In this document: piece after piece, positions 34,420-41,501 of the stretch
Position numbering within the stretch: the first letter of the stretch is position 1
How the letters are laid out: every line of letters begins with the position of its first letter
Origin: Limiplasma sp036645955
GTDB taxonomy: Bacteria > Bacillota > Clostridia > Christensenellales > Aristaeellaceae
DNA: 64,000 nucleotides
Direction: 5' to 3'
Assembly: GCA_036645955.1 (NCBI GenBank)
Contig: JAVXND010000002.1
Span: forward strand, 66,926 to 130,925
Notes under the pieces: generated by a model
What the model was told of the DNA's origin: nothing
Databases searched by the model: none
The model's input: only the letters and a program-made list of their open reading frames with translations
Made by a program: the position numbers and the translations under genes

Positions 34420-34654
34420 GTTGGTGATATCTATTTTATCTGGTAATGCCAATCCATATATTGGTGCGGCAATTGGTACAAACAAGGACGAAAACTGTGC
34501 CGTTGGAGAACATACGTGAACGCCAACTGGGCGGACACCATGTATGGTGTCCCTACGGGGGGAACGAAGGGGTTCCTGCATAGGAGCCAGCGGGATTATG
34601 AAATGCGGCGTTTTTGTGCCGCCCGATTTATCAAAGCCCGAAATGTTCACGAGA
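34420..34654. other. Non-coding spacer between the tRNA terminator and the next promoter
   Basis: I see no credible gene here. The stretch holds copy 2 of the 41-bp interspersed repeat (34516-34556) followed by a short inverted repeat GGAAC-GAAGG-GGTTCC near 34561. The rest shows no recognised signal. Confidence 0.6.
34516..34556. repeat. Interspersed 41-bp repeat, copy 2 (intact palindrome)
   Basis: It aligns without gaps to 22542-22582 (35/41). It contains a perfect palindrome GGACACCAT-GT-ATGGTGTCC (34533-34552). The pattern of a GGGCGGACACC arm with a TGTCCCTAC end resembles small non-coding repeats scattered through intergenic DNA of many gut Clostridia. Confidence 0.7.
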
Positions 34655-34683
34655 TTGACACAAGTAGCTCTTTGTGCTATATT
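34655..34683 (+). promoter_or_regulatory. Promoter of the small membrane protein gene
   Basis: TTGACA (34655-34660), 17 bp, TATATT (34678-34683), 75 bp upstream of the start codon. Confidence 0.75.
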
Positions 34684-34757
34684 TTATGCCGTGAGCCTGC
34701 CTTGATGGATGGGATGCAAATGCAAGTTTGTGCCTTTGGCTCGAGAGGATGACTTTG

Positions 34758-35144
34758 ATGATGCACAGAGCGGGTCGCATGCTTTTGGCTGTGGTTCTGT
34801 TGCTTTTTTTACTTTGCGCATCCCCTTTTTCGCAAAGTGCCGAGGCTTCATATCAACAATTATTGACTGAGCAACAGACAGAGCTTTGTTTTGTTGCAAA
34901 TCGTTTTATGCAATGGAAATACCCTTCTGCTATGCCGGCAGCCTTGACTCATTTACTGCTTAGGTACAGCTTTGAAAGCGCAAAGCTGCATGCCGCCCGC
35001 CTGCTCTTTTTCTTTATCGTGCTATATCCTTTATTGCTGATTAGCAAAACCCGTCAAAAATCCATTCAAAAGTTTCATCAGGTTATGAAGTGCTTTGATT
35101 TTTATATTAACCATCCCAAGCTTGCGCCGCCTGTTTTAACATAA
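34758..35144 (+). CDS. Small exported or membrane protein, function unknown
   Basis: I do not recognise this 128-residue protein. An N-terminal signal-like helix (MLLAVVLLLFLLCASPFSQSAEA) is followed by a mixed region and a second hydrophobic stretch (about 80-98, LLFFFIVLYPLLLI) with a basic tail (SKTRQKSIQKF). ATG 34758 fits AGAGGA at 34745-34750; ATG 34761 is equally possible. It has its own good promoter. It precedes the potassium system genes by 71 bp, without clear evidence for a shared role. Confidence 0.55.
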   Translation: MMHRAGRMLLAVVLLLFLLCASPFSQSAEASYQQLLTEQQTELCFVANRFMQWKYPSAMPAALTHLLLRYSFESAKLHAARLLFFFIVLYPLLLISKTRQKSIQKFHQVMKCFDFYINHPKLAPPVLT

Positions 35145-35215
35145 AACAATTCAATAAGCAAACAGCGCGTTTGCAAATACATAAAGAGAGAAGCGCATGA
35201 AGCGTTTGAAGCATC

Positions 35216-36526
35216 ATGAAAAGTACGAAGTTTTGGTCTAGATTTAAGCGGTTACCACCAGGCGTTTTGCTGGTTTTCGGTTTTGCATTTGTGATTTTTC
35301 TTGGCGCGGTGCTGCTGTTATTGCCCGCGATGCAAAATCCAAATACGGATGTTTCCTTTGTTAATTCGCTGTTTACATCCACAAGTGCCGTTTGCGTTAC
35401 GGGCTTGATTGCGGTTGATACCGCTGATACCTTTTCCGTAGCAGGCCGCACCATTGTGGCGTTGCTCATTCAAATTGGGGGCTTGGGTGTAACCTCCGTA
35501 GGTGTGGGCCTTATTTTGCTGGCTAGAAAAAGAATCGGCCTCAAAAGCCGTATGCTGGTGAAGGAAGCGCTCAATCTGGAATCCTTCCGCGGTGCGGTGG
35601 TGCTTGTGCGTGCCATCTTGATAATGACGCTGTGCTTTGAAACGCTGGGTACGGCACTATCCTACCTATCGTTTAGCAAGTATTATGCGCCGCTGGATGC
35701 GCTGGGCATTAGCTTGTTTCATTCCATCGCTGCCTTTAACAACTCTGGCTTTGACATACTGGGCGGCTTAACCAACCTGATTCCCTACCAAGGGGATGTA
35801 TTGCTGAACCTAACCACCTGCGGACTCATCTTCTTTGGCGGTATTGGTTTCTTGGTTATTTTGGATGTAATGAAAAAACGACGCTTTCGCACGCTGACAT
35901 TGCATTCTAAAATTGTCATTACCACATCGGTTGTCTTGATTGTACTAGGCACGCTGCTGCTCAAGCTTACGGAGAACATTACGTGGCTGGGTGCGCTTTT
36001 TCAAAGCGTATCTGCACGTACTGCGGGTTTCTCCACCTATGCCATTGGCTCCTTTACAGGGGCGGGTCTTTTTACGCTGACCATTCTCATGTTCATTGGT
36101 GCGTCGCCTGGGTCAACAGGCGGCGGTATCAAAACCAGCACGATGTTCACCCTGCTCATGTCGGTTCGCGGAATCATCAGCAACCGCCGCCCAGGCGCTT
36201 TCAAACGCACCATTGCGCATGAGGTGGTTGAAAAGGCTTTTACCATCCTACTGCTCAGTGCCTTTGTGGTGTGCATCGCAACATTTGCGCTATGCGTGCT
36301 GGAGCCGTCCTGCACCTTCCAACAGGTGCTATTTGAAGTGGTATCCGCTTTTGGCACGGTGGGGCTTTCCACTGGCATTACGCCTGCGCTAAGTGATGCG
36401 GCCAAGCTTGTCTTGGTTTTGGTGATGTTTATTGGACGCTTGGGACCCCTTACCATAGTGTTGCTGGGCGCGGGAAATAACGAGCCTGGCGCGCGCTACT
36501 CAGAAGAAGCTGTCACGGTAGGATAG
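35216..36526 (+). CDS. ktrB: Potassium transporter membrane subunit KtrB (TrkH family)
   Basis: KtrB conducts K+ (often coupled to Na+) across the membrane. The 436-residue protein has the four repeated M1-P-M2 units of the Trk/Ktr/HKT family, with the selectivity-filter type segments STSAVCVTGL, FHSIAAFNNSGFDI, SARTAGFSTY and SAFGTVGLSTG, each with the key Gly. The length fits KtrB rather than the longer TrkH. The regulatory subunit gene ktrA follows after 13 bp, as usual for this system. Confidence 0.94.
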   Translation: MKSTKFWSRFKRLPPGVLLVFGFAFVIFLGAVLLLLPAMQNPNTDVSFVNSLFTSTSAVCVTGLIAVDTADTFSVAGRTIVALLIQIGGLGVTSVGVGLILLARKRIGLKSRMLVKEALNLESFRGAVVLVRAILIMTLCFETLGTALSYLSFSKYYAPLDALGISLFHSIAAFNNSGFDILGGLTNLIPYQGDVLLNLTTCGLIFFGGIGFLVILDVMKKRRFRTLTLHSKIVITTSVVLIVLGTLLLKLTENITWLGALFQSVSARTAGFSTYAIGSFTGAGLFTLTILMFIGASPGSTGGGIKTSTMFTLLMSVRGIISNRRPGAFKRTIAHEVVEKAFTILLLSAFVVCIATFALCVLEPSCTFQQVLFEVVSAFGTVGLSTGITPALSDAAKLVLVLVMFIGRLGPLTIVLLGAGNNEPGARYSEEAVTVG

Positions 36527-36539
36527 AAAGGAAATTGTC

Positions 36540-37202
36540 ATGCAAAAAAACACGAAGTCCTATGGCATTATTGGTTTAGGACGTTTTGGATCGGCACTTG
36601 CGACGGAGCTTTCAAAATCAAATGCAGAGGTGCTTGTGATTGATTGCGACGAAAGCAAGGTAAAGGCGCTTCGCGCATGCACCGAGCACGCTTTTGTTGT
36701 AAATGATTTGTCCCTAGAAACACTGCGCGAAACTGGTATGCAAAACTGCGATACGGTCATCATTTGCATAGGTGAAAAAATCGACGCCAGCATTTTGGCT
36801 ACACTGCATGTAAAGCAAATGGGCGTGCCCAACATCATTGCAAAGGCAACCACGGATGATCAAGGCACAATCCTTACCAGCTTAGGCGCGTCTATTGTTT
36901 ATCCCGAACGCGATATGGCAGTGCGTTTGGCTGGCAAGCTCGCTTCCACCAGCGTATTGGACAAAATTTCTTTAAGCGAGGAAGCGGATATTTCCGAAAT
37001 TCTTTTGAGCGCCCGCATGAATGGCAAGACCATCCGCACGCTGGACTTTCGCGGACGCTTTAGCTTGAATGTGATCGCGATTGTACGCGCCGCACAGACC
37101 ATTATTGAAATCAATCCTGATGAACCGCTTCAGGAAGGCGATGTGATAGCGGTGGTGGGGCGCAAGGAAAACATTGCAAGGTTTGAGGCCTATTTGGCTT
37201 GA
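36540..37202 (+). CDS. ktrA: Ktr regulatory subunit KtrA (RCK domains)
   Basis: The 220-residue cytoplasmic protein has an N-terminal RCK_N Rossmann domain (IIGLGRFGSALATEL, VIDCDESKVKAL) that binds ATP/ADP, and a C-terminal RCK_C domain (about 140-220) that binds c-di-AMP in relatives. It forms an octameric ring that gates KtrB. AAAGGAA precedes the ATG. It is followed 33 bp later by a phosphate permease gene. Confidence 0.94.
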   Translation: MQKNTKSYGIIGLGRFGSALATELSKSNAEVLVIDCDESKVKALRACTEHAFVVNDLSLETLRETGMQNCDTVIICIGEKIDASILATLHVKQMGVPNIIAKATTDDQGTILTSLGASIVYPERDMAVRLAGKLASTSVLDKISLSEEADISEILLSARMNGKTIRTLDFRGRFSLNVIAIVRAAQTIIEINPDEPLQEGDVIAVVGRKENIARFEAYLA

Positions 37203-37235
37203 ATCACTTAAGAAAATGCAGGAGGTGTCCTTATC

Positions 37236-38285
37236 TTGTCATTACCCGACTTTATACAACGGCTTTTTGAAAACCCGACCCTGCTTGTTTCCACACTGTT
37301 AACCCTCGGGGTTATTTTGGTAAACGGCTGGACGGATGCGCCTAATGCCATTGCGACCTGCGTGTCCACGCGCGCTATGGGCGTTCGCTCTGCTATATTA
37401 ATGGCGGCGGTTTTTAACTTCCTAGGTGTTTTGGTGATGACAAGCATCAATGCCGCAGTTGCCATGACCATATACAACATGGTTGATTTTGGCGGCGATG
37501 CCAAAACAGCGCTGATTGCGCTTTGCGCGGCCATGGCGGCCATTGTTATATGGGCTACGGTTGCTTGGTATTTTGGCATTCCAACCAGCGAAAGCCATGC
37601 GTTGATTGCAGGCCTCTCTGGTGCGGCCATTGCCATTCAAAACGGCTTGGGCGGCATCAATGGCAGCGAATGGGTGAAGGTGCTTTGGGGACTGCTGCTT
37701 TCCACTGTTTTGGGCTTTGGCATGGGCTTTCTCACAACGCGGCTGACGGAGCTGATTTGCAAACGAATGAATCGCCGAAAAACCAATCGCTTCTTCTCAT
37801 ATGCGCAAATTGGGGGAGGCGCGGCCATGGCCTTTATGCATGGTGCGCAGGACGGGCAGAAGTTTATTGCTGTATTCTTGCTGGGCTCGGCGTTGGCCAA
37901 CGGGCAAAGCGGCGCAACGACCTTTGTGGTTCCCATTTGGTTAATGCTGTTATGCTCGATGGTCATGGCGCTTGGAACCTCCATCGGCGGTTATCGAATT
38001 ATCAAATCTGTGGGTATGGACATGGTAAAGCTGAGCACCTATCAAGGCTTTGCGGCTGATACCGCGGCGGCGCTGTGCCTGCTTGGCTCCTCTGTGCTTG
38101 GCATTCCCGTAAGCACAACTCACACAAAAACAACGGCAATCATGGGCGTCGGCGCGTCCCGCAGGCTTCGAAGCGTGAATTGGAGCATGGTCAAGGACTT
38201 AATCCTTACATGGGTATTAACCTTTCCAGGTTGCGGATTGATTGGGTATTTAATGGCAAAACTATTTCTGTACTTTTTTGCATAG
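37236..38285 (+). CDS. pit: PiT-family inorganic phosphate transporter
   Basis: The 349-residue membrane protein carries the duplicated PiT signature: NGWTDAPNAIATCVSTRAM near the N-terminus and FMHGAQDGQKFIAV in the second half, with GIPVSTTHTKTTAIMG. It imports phosphate as a metal-phosphate complex with protons or Na+. The start is a TTG at 37236 with AGGAGGT at 37220-37226, since no ATG is available. The DUF47 protein gene follows after 13 bp, the usual partner. Confidence 0.93.
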   Translation: MSLPDFIQRLFENPTLLVSTLLTLGVILVNGWTDAPNAIATCVSTRAMGVRSAILMAAVFNFLGVLVMTSINAAVAMTIYNMVDFGGDAKTALIALCAAMAAIVIWATVAWYFGIPTSESHALIAGLSGAAIAIQNGLGGINGSEWVKVLWGLLLSTVLGFGMGFLTTRLTELICKRMNRRKTNRFFSYAQIGGGAAMAFMHGAQDGQKFIAVFLLGSALANGQSGATTFVVPIWLMLLCSMVMALGTSIGGYRIIKSVGMDMVKLSTYQGFAADTAAALCLLGSSVLGIPVSTTHTKTTAIMGVGASRRLRSVNWSMVKDLILTWVLTFPGCGLIGYLMAKLFLYFFA

Positions 38286-38298
38286 GAGATGAAGGATC

Positions 38299-38916
38299 AT
38301 GAAAAAAGCCAATGATTATTTTGAAATGATGGAACGCCTTGTAAGCTATAGCGCGGAAGCGGCTGAAATGCTTGAGAACATTTTGAGGAGCTTTAACCCT
38401 GAACAAATTGATCAAAACCGTAAGGACATTCATGCCATTGAGCATGCGGCGGATGGTGCGCGGCATGAAATACTCACAAAGCTTTCCCGTGAATTTATCA
38501 CACCCCTTGAGCGTGATGATATTTTACAGCTGGTACAAATCATAGATGATGTGACCGATGCGCTGGATGAAGTGGTGATCAACCTGTATATGTTCAATAT
38601 TCGCACGCTCAGCGCAGATACACTCAAGCTTTCTGCACTGGTATTGCGTTGCGTGCATGCGCTGGAAGCCGCTGTGGCACAGCTGCGGCATTTCAAGAAA
38701 ACAGAGCCGCTTGCAGAATTGCTGATTGAAGTCAACACCATTGAAAGCGAAGCGGATACCGTGTATACGGAGGCAATGCGCTCGCTGTTTACATCAGGTG
38801 CAGATCCCCTTCATATTCTTGGGCAGAGGGAAGTTTATGAGTGCTTGGAATCCTGCTGTGATTTGTGCGAGCATGCCGCTGATGTGATTGAAAACACAGT
38901 GATGAAAAACACCTGA
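38299..38916 (+). CDS. DUF47 (PhoU-like) Pit accessory protein
   Basis: The 205-residue all-helical protein matches the DUF47/PhoU-like family encoded beside PiT transporters and thought to gate or regulate them. Repeated helical metal-binding patterns are visible (DIHAIEHAADGARHEI, TPLERDDILQLVQIIDDVTDALDEV, EVNTIESEADTVYTEAM). It follows pit by 13 bp with AGGAGATG upstream of its ATG. Confidence 0.92.
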   Translation: MKKANDYFEMMERLVSYSAEAAEMLENILRSFNPEQIDQNRKDIHAIEHAADGARHEILTKLSREFITPLERDDILQLVQIIDDVTDALDEVVINLYMFNIRTLSADTLKLSALVLRCVHALEAAVAQLRHFKKTEPLAELLIEVNTIESEADTVYTEAMRSLFTSGADPLHILGQREVYECLESCCDLCEHAADVIENTVMKNT

Positions 38917-38937
38917 TGCAGAAAGGGCGATGATGGA

Positions 38938-40017
38938 ATGTGTGAAAAGAAAACTGAAAGCGGAAAACAAAGCGGCCGACTGAAGCTGATTTGGCAGATT
39001 GTCTATATTTTCGGAACCTTGCTGCTTATGTCGCTGCTTGGCTTGGGCGACCCTGATTTTATCAACTTTTTTTCAGGCAAGCAACCGGTGAATAGCTCTT
39101 GGCTGATTCTATGCGGCATAGCCATGCTGGGCTTTTGGCTGTTGCAGGCCTGTGTATATGCAAGCGCCGCCAGCATTGTAGGCGCAAAAATCTCTTTTTG
39201 GTGCAACCTGCGCATTACCATGTTTGGGGAATACTACAGCGCCATCACCCCCTTTGCTTCAGGCGGGCAGCCTATGCAGCTTGGCTACTACAAGCGTTAT
39301 GGGGTTGGTGCGGCAAAAGCCTCTTCTATTTTATCGGTGCGCTATATTTGCTTTGTGGGTTCCATCAGCCTGTGCTACCTATGCGCGGCCATTGTGGCGG
39401 GCGAACAAATACTGCGCAATTACCCGTTGGTGTTTTGGCTTACAACGCTCGGTTTTGTGATCAACTTTACCTCCCTTGTAATGGTGGTTATGATATTGGT
39501 GCGTCCTGCATTGGTCAGGCGCTTTGGGCTGTGGCTGATTCAGCTAGTTACCAAAATCAAACGTTTAAACGCTCGCCGGGAAAGCTGGAGCGAAAAATAC
39601 GAAAAAGGGGTTGTGGAGTTTGGAGCGGCGGGGGAATGCATCAAAGCGCATCCGTACCACTGCTTTTGGGTGCTGCTGCAATCGCTTTTATCGGTGGGCT
39701 GTCAGTTTTCCATTGCCTATCTGGTGTACCGCGCATTGGGTTTATCGCAAGCGGGATATTTTGAACTGTTTTCCATGCAAATATTCCTATACCTTGCGGT
39801 GGCTTTTGCACCCACACCAGGCGCTATTGGCGCAACGGAGGGCGGGTTCTATCTTTTTTTTGCCATGGTGTTTCCCAAAAGCCTGCTGTATAGCGCAATG
39901 CTGATGTGGCGGCTGTTCACCTACTATTCCAACCTGCTCTTTGGTGCGGCGCTGATTGTGGGCGATGAAGTGAATGCGATGGTAAAGGCAAGGCGAGCAA
40001 AGCACACCCTGCCGTAA
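38938..40017 (+). CDS. Flippase-like membrane protein (LPG synthase TM / YbhN family)
   Basis: The 359-residue protein has about eight TM helices and the UPF0104/AglD family signals: FGEYYSAITPFASGGQPMQLGYYKRYG in the first half and APTPGAIGATEGGFYLFF in the second. Members resemble the flippase domain of MprF but lack its synthase domain. A lipid-translocating role is plausible; the substrate is unknown. It lies 21 bp after the DUF47 gene and is probably the last gene of this run. The next gene converges from the right, with no clear terminator in the 21-bp gap. Confidence 0.85.
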   Translation: MCEKKTESGKQSGRLKLIWQIVYIFGTLLLMSLLGLGDPDFINFFSGKQPVNSSWLILCGIAMLGFWLLQACVYASAASIVGAKISFWCNLRITMFGEYYSAITPFASGGQPMQLGYYKRYGVGAAKASSILSVRYICFVGSISLCYLCAAIVAGEQILRNYPLVFWLTTLGFVINFTSLVMVVMILVRPALVRRFGLWLIQLVTKIKRLNARRESWSEKYEKGVVEFGAAGECIKAHPYHCFWVLLQSLLSVGCQFSIAYLVYRALGLSQAGYFELFSMQIFLYLAVAFAPTPGAIGATEGGFYLFFAMVFPKSLLYSAMLMWRLFTYYSNLLFGAALIVGDEVNAMVKARRAKHTLP

Positions 40018-40038
40018 ACGGAAAATAGGAACTTTTGC

Positions 40039-41370
40039 TTAAAGCTCGGGTGCATCGCTATCTGTCAGCAATGCCTCGGCTGTTTCCGGGGTTTCCGGCT
40101 GCTTCAAGACCATGAGCGCTTCCAAAGCGTTCATGGCCTTTAATTTTGGCACGAGAAGTGAAGAAACAAGCACCAAAGCGGCGCTTACGAGATATACGGA
40201 GGTGATGGGCATGAGGCTAACCAGCGTGCCGCAATACAAAGAGGAGAGCGGAATTCCCACCATGCCAAGTGCATTAAAAATGGAAGCCATGCGCGAGAGA
40301 TAACCTTCATCAATCACACGGAAAAAGAGCACGTTTGTCATGAGGTTGAAAAACGAGATGGACATGGGCATGACACAGCCTGCGAGGAACAAAACACCAT
40401 ATTTGAACCATTCCATGCCCGCAAGCAGGCTTAGAAGCACAAAGGTCACATAATGAAAGGTCAGGCATACGCCGCATAGCACAATGGTTTTGGACAGGTT
40501 GAAGCGGGCCTTGAGGAGCGGATAGAGCATAGAGCCAATCAGCATACCAATGGAGCTTGCAACGCCGATTACAGATAAGGCATAAGCGTCCAAGTGCAAG
40601 GTATCTACAACGTAGGCGGTTTGCAGTTGATTTTGAGGGGATAACAGCAGGTTATACCCTACGCCGATCAAACAAAGCAAAACCAACGGGGGACGTTTTG
40701 TAAAATAACGAAAACCTGCCTTGAGCGTCTCCAAATAGCTTTCTTTTGGCTTGTCTTGCGAAGCAAGAACGGCTTTTGATTTGATTTTGAGCGTTGCCAA
40801 CGCAAGCGAAGCCAACGCGAACAGGGTGCCGTCTGTGAGCAATGCGCCGCCGCCGCCCCAAAGACCAATGCAAATGCCGCCTAAGCCCGAACCAATCAAT
40901 TGCGAAATTTGGGAAACCATGGTGCGCAAAGCAATGCCCGCATCCAGCTTTTCTGCTGGGATGATTTGGGGTATGGAAGCCATATAAGCGGGATCGGCAC
41001 AGGATTCGCTAATGGAGATGACCAACGTAGCCATCAGCAGCATTGGCGCGGTTAACACGCCCAAGAGCATCAACGTACCCGTGATGAGCACAATGGCCGC
41101 ACGAAACAGGCATGTGATCACCATCACGCGCTTTTTATTGAACCTTTCAATCAGCGGGGCTATAAAGGGAGTGATGAAAATGGTTGGCAATGCGTTTACG
41201 CCAATGATCAGGGTGAGCCATACCGCAGAGCCTGTGAGCTCATAGGCAATCCAGCTATAAGCGATGACATCGATGGAATCACCGATGCGCGAAAAAATGC
41301 AGGAAAGAAGGTAAAACCAAAAATTGCGTTCGTTTTTGAGCTGCTTATAGGTTTCGAGCATGTGCTTCAC
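40039..41370 (-). CDS. MFS transporter
   Basis: The 443-residue protein has about twelve TM helices. MFS features are FSRIGDSIDVIAYSWIAYELTGS in TM1, the loop 2-3 motif PLIERFNKKRVMVI, and a repeat-like half starting near residue 220. It resembles the MFS_3/enterobactin exporter-like branch (macrolide or siderophore efflux), but substrate cannot be assigned. The likely start is GTG 41370, with AAGGAG 14 nt upstream; ATG 41361 is an alternative. It has its own promoter. Confidence 0.88.
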   Translation of the reverse strand: MKHMLETYKQLKNERNFWFYLLSCIFSRIGDSIDVIAYSWIAYELTGSAVWLTLIIGVNALPTIFITPFIAPLIERFNKKRVMVITCLFRAAIVLITGTLMLLGVLTAPMLLMATLVISISESCADPAYMASIPQIIPAEKLDAGIALRTMVSQISQLIGSGLGGICIGLWGGGGALLTDGTLFALASLALATLKIKSKAVLASQDKPKESYLETLKAGFRYFTKRPPLVLLCLIGVGYNLLLSPQNQLQTAYVVDTLHLDAYALSVIGVASSIGMLIGSMLYPLLKARFNLSKTIVLCGVCLTFHYVTFVLLSLLAGMEWFKYGVLFLAGCVMPMSISFFNLMTNVLFFRVIDEGYLSRMASIFNALGMVGIPLSSLYCGTLVSLMPITSVYLVSAALVLVSSLLVPKLKAMNALEALMVLKQPETPETAEALLTDSDAPEL

Positions 41371-41414
41371 GGTGGTTTTCTACACTCCTTACCATTCATG
41401 ACATGATTTTTTGT

Positions 41415-41444
41415 ATCATACCATGGATTCAGGAACGCTGTCAA
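41415..41444 (-). promoter_or_regulatory. Promoter of the MFS gene
   Basis: Minus-strand TTGACA (41444-41439), 18 bp, TATGAT (41420-41415). Confidence 0.65.
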
Positions 41445-41463
41445 ATGAGAAATGAATGAGAAA

Positions 41464-41487
41464 AGGCTAGGGCATAAGCCCTAGCCT
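41464..41487 (-). terminator. Terminator of the P-type ATPase gene
   Basis: A perfect 10-bp stem (AGGCTAGGGC and complement) with a 4-nt loop, followed on the minus strand by TTTCTC, starts 15 bp past the ATPase stop. Confidence 0.75.
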
Positions 41488-41501
41488 GAATGAGATGATA
41501 T

